This document shows positions 60,756 to 64,000 of a stretch of DNA of 64,000 nt, one piece after another. The notes beneath the pieces are model-generated. The model was not told the origin of the DNA. It saw only the letters and a program-made list of their open reading frames with translations, and did not search any database. The stretch's first letter is position 1; each line of letters begins with the position of its first letter. Both the position numbers and the translations under genes were made by a program. The stretch is taken from positions 24,456,646-24,520,645 of the forward strand of contig CM019220.1 of assembly GCA_009741485.1 (NCBI GenBank), in the 5' to 3' direction. Source of the DNA: Malurus cyaneus samueli. Its lineage: Eukaryota; Chordata; Aves; Passeriformes; Maluridae.

Positions 60756-63700
60756 GTATGACACAGGTGCTAAATGTGTCAAATATCTCTCAGCCAAGCA
60801 ATGCTTTTAAAAAAACATACTGAGTTTAGGCATGTTACTCCCTAATGTGCATGGCAGACTAGAAATGTATTTCTGCGTACAAATATATTTAAATGAGTTC
60901 TTGAATTCTTCTCTCTGTGAGTCCTTTATATGTTATTGTAAGGTCCACAGATAGCATATCACTGGTAAACAAGAACTAGAACTGAAAAAAATGTCTTAGA
61001 AACCAATAATAACGATGACTGTTATCACTGGTAGTGAATGAATAGCTTGGGCTTTGCCACCACAGGCTCCCTTTTTCTCCATCCCATTAATGCATTTTGG
61101 GTTACCCAGGACAATGCACCATTAAATGCAATGGGGAATTTCTTAGCTTTGCTGCTGAGGGATAATCCTGAGGGATGACTGGTGGCCCTTACAGTGGTTT
61201 GGGCACCCTGACTCAGGCGCTCACTGCAGTCCTGTCCTTCAGCAGAAATTTGCAGGATCTCCTCTCAGAGCTGTACAACAGGCTGTGATTTTTTTTTTTT
61301 TCCCTCTGGAAAAGGACTTGGGAACATGTGCACACAGATTTATTACTCGGGCATCCAAAGAATAAGAATAAAATAAATCCCCACCTCACTAAACAATGTA
61401 CTGTTTGGGGTTTAATGAAGATTTCTCCCCCCTCCATGCACTAAGTGACTGCTACATAGTTTAAATTATATATAGGTCTATTACAGAATACTCAGTGCTA
61501 AATACATATGCATACACAGAGCACAATAAATTATGTATCTCGCCTTAATATTTCATGAAGAAGAGCCATGACATGCATTAATTTCATTTAGACCTGAGTT
61601 CAAGAGAACATTTAAACATATTTCTATTTTTAAATCCATGAATCATCATAACAAGACTGTTCAGGTGCTTTCAGTTAGATGTATACTTAAGAACTGTGCT
61701 GAGTTTGAGCCATAATAATAATCAGATTAATATTTTGAACTAGTGCCCAAGGAAGCCAATGGGAGCCATTTAATCAATTTTACTAGGCTCTTGCAGTAAG
61801 ATGAATTTTTTTAATATATTATCTAATGAAGGAAATGGAAGGTAGACCTTTACTGAGAAATTGGGGTCTGCCTGAGCCTGGAGTCATCTTATATAATCAT
61901 GGATTTCTGTAGCAATCTGAGGATTCAAGGCAAGCTATCTCAAAATGCCACTGGCAGCCACTCACTCATTCCTCCAATGCCCAGGACGTGCCACACTGAA
62001 GGCTAAACACTCCCCTGCCCATGAGAGCGAGCCATCCTTTGGGTAACAGGAACTCATTTTTACCTAATGAGATTACTGCAATTCTTTTTCTGTACTGGAA
62101 GATATGGGGTAAAGAAAAAAAAAAAAGGTTTTATGGACAAATGGTTCACAAGCACTTCCATAGCACAAGAACTGAAATCCGACTGGCAGACTCAGAGCTC
62201 TGACTGAATTAGGTGAGGGAGGTGTGTGTGTGTGTGTGTGTGTTTGTGTGTGTTTGTATGTGTTTGTGTGTGTGTGTGTTAGCCTGGACCAGCTGGGGAG
62301 ACAGGACTTCCAGATGTTTTTCTGCACACATGTCCATTCTGCTGGTGAACTACCTAATTTTGGGCATTTTCCTTATCCTGAATCTGCAACTTTCAACTAC
62401 ATGTTTGGTCTTCTCTAAGACAACTGTTGAGATGTAGTAATTGAGAGGTCAGAAAGGACCAATATTCTGATCAAGAAAACAGTTGCATTAAATAGAACAT
62501 TTAATTTGGTCCTGATGGTAACACTCAGGAAACTGTACGTTCAAGCATGAGTCTGCCATATCAACATGTGCTTGTTTTTGTAGAAAAGAATCAGGTCGTA
62601 ATACCTGTGGCTCCGCTTTGAGCCTTGCATTTCTTCTCCTGAACTTATCCAAAATTTTTACTTTGGAGAATGTGCACAAGTAATAGTATTGTCTACAGGA
62701 AAACAGAAAAGAAGCCCAGGCATAACCTAAAAGTCTAGTGAACTCATTTCCACTAAATTACCTTTTCCTTTCTTGCCTCTTAATTATTTTTCACTTAATG
62801 GGAAGGGTTTAAAATTTGTGGAGTTCATGGAGCAGCAAACATTTAGTAGGTTCCCATATCAAGCTGCAACTTTCTTCAGTTTGCTTCTGTAGATTAAAAT
62901 GTTTTGGTTTAGATTTTAAGGATTTATTTCATATATCAGTAACTGTTTAATATTCTGTAGAAGAAAATCCCAGAACACATCAATTTGTAGATACAGTCTT
63001 TTTATCTGGGGCAAAATGTAAAGATCTGTAAGCAAGCCAATATTTAATTGTATTATCTAATGGCATCAAAATTCAGTTATGGTTCTCTTTAATAAAATAA
63101 ATTGGGAGTCTTAGATGATAATTCTAAAATTAGATCACGTCACACCTTATAGCTGTCAGTTCACTTTGCAAGATAAGCCAAGAGTCTTGCACATTCACAG
63201 CAGAAATGCCCTTTTGGTTCTGCTCAGAGTCTCTGAGTTGAATAGCCTTTTTGAGAAATGGCTAAACTTGATGCATGGTTTAAATTACAATTTTTTTACA
63301 GTCTTCTTCCTAATGAAAGAATTATGGTGGCAGTTTTAGACTAGCAGACAGATAATATAATGGAAAGCACTGAATGCTTAGGGAAGGAGTAGGAGAACAG
63401 AGAGAACTTGCAGAGGTCCTGCTCATGGCACTCCAGGCTTATTGATGCCTGAGAGTGAGTGGTTTGACCCTGTGCCTTCAGCAGATGCCTGTGCCAATGA
63501 ATTTGTCTCTGTCTTCTTCTAGTCTGTGTGAATTTTTCACCTTCCCAGAGTCCTCTGCTAGTGAGTTCTGCAGATCAGCTGCGTCTGTTCCCGTTAAAGA
63601 TGCCTCCTGCTAGGCAGAAAATAACCTGAGGCTATCTCCATCACTAGTAGATCCTGTGTAAATCCTAACTGAAAGCAGGGAGAGCTGCCTAGTCATTGAT

Positions 63701-64000
63701 GATAATGCCAGTTCCTAAATTTGGGCTTAAAACTCAAGCTTTAGCTTTTTCCTATAATGGGAAGACGTTGTGATTTCTACGGCAGGAATTGACTATGAAA
63801 TTAATGGCTGAGACGCTGAAAGGAGCAAAAATGAACTTTAGAAAATGTACTAAAATACAGTGTCACATCAGAATCCTCTCTGTTTCTGCATCTGCCCTCA
63901 AGTTGCTGTGCAACCCTGATGTGCCCATCTGAAAAAGAGATATAAATGTTATTACTGACCAAGAAATGACACAGCTCCCAGCAGGCAGGCACAGGCTGCC
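60756..64000. other. Intergenic to window end, no gene seen
   Basis: AT-rich sequence with one TG repeat. Open frames do not exceed 84 codons and show no family resemblance. Confidence 0.65.
62222..62280 (+). repeat. TG microsatellite, interrupted
   Basis: About 59 bp of TG dinucleotides with scattered TTTG and TATG interruptions. Open frames of alternating Val and Cys on the + strand come from this repeat. Confidence 0.97.

Noticed and set aside
62073..62437. His/Thr- and Val/Cys-repeat open frames
   Set aside because: They are translations of the TG microsatellite.
1..64000. CRISPR array, operon, tRNA, rRNA or a new multi-gene system
   Set aside because: The window is vertebrate DNA with two known spliced genes. 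The regular arrays present are minisatellites without unique spacers, and no RNA gene fold was recognised.

Overview
This is a stretch of vertebrate nuclear DNA, almost certainly from a bird and probably a songbird. It carries spliced genes with GT-AG introns, six 3' fragments of CR1 retrotransposons (the typical avian LINE), and a probable solo LTR that resembles passerine endogenous retroviral LTRs. A run of 15 N shows it comes from a draft assembly. Bird origin rests on the CR1 copies and gene content; songbird origin is a weaker inference from the LTR.

Two protein genes are supported, both on the + strand and head to tail. Positions 1 to about 16,850 hold the 3' part of NCKAP1 (NAP1/HEM2, a subunit of the WAVE regulatory complex): part of an intron, then the last 11 coding exons (410 residues, matching residues 719-1128 of the 1128-residue mammalian protein), the stop at 16029-16031 and a 3' UTR. 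A 13-kb intergenic interval follows. FRZB (secreted frizzled-related protein 3, a Wnt antagonist) is complete: six coding exons from the ATG at 29875 in a CpG island to the stop at 46662, encoding 315 residues. NCKAP1 next to FRZB is the conserved vertebrate order. The next expected gene, DNAJC10, should be convergent on the - strand; I found no exon of it, so it probably lies beyond the window.

From about 47,550 to 64,000 I see no gene. This part holds a poly-T tract joined to a 1.3-kb purine-rich degenerate repeat, a probable solo LTR, a possible retroviral leader fragment and a TG microsatellite. FRZB introns carry two minisatellites: a GC-rich 10-bp array beside the exon 1 donor, whose template strand fits a G-quadruplex pattern, and a ten-copy 30-bp array in intron 3.

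The two genes do not form a pathway: NCKAP1 acts inside cells on Rac-driven actin assembly, FRZB acts outside cells on Wnt ligands. I found no CRISPR array, operon, tRNA, rRNA or new multi-gene system. The unusual content is repeat structure and a few possible regulatory motifs.
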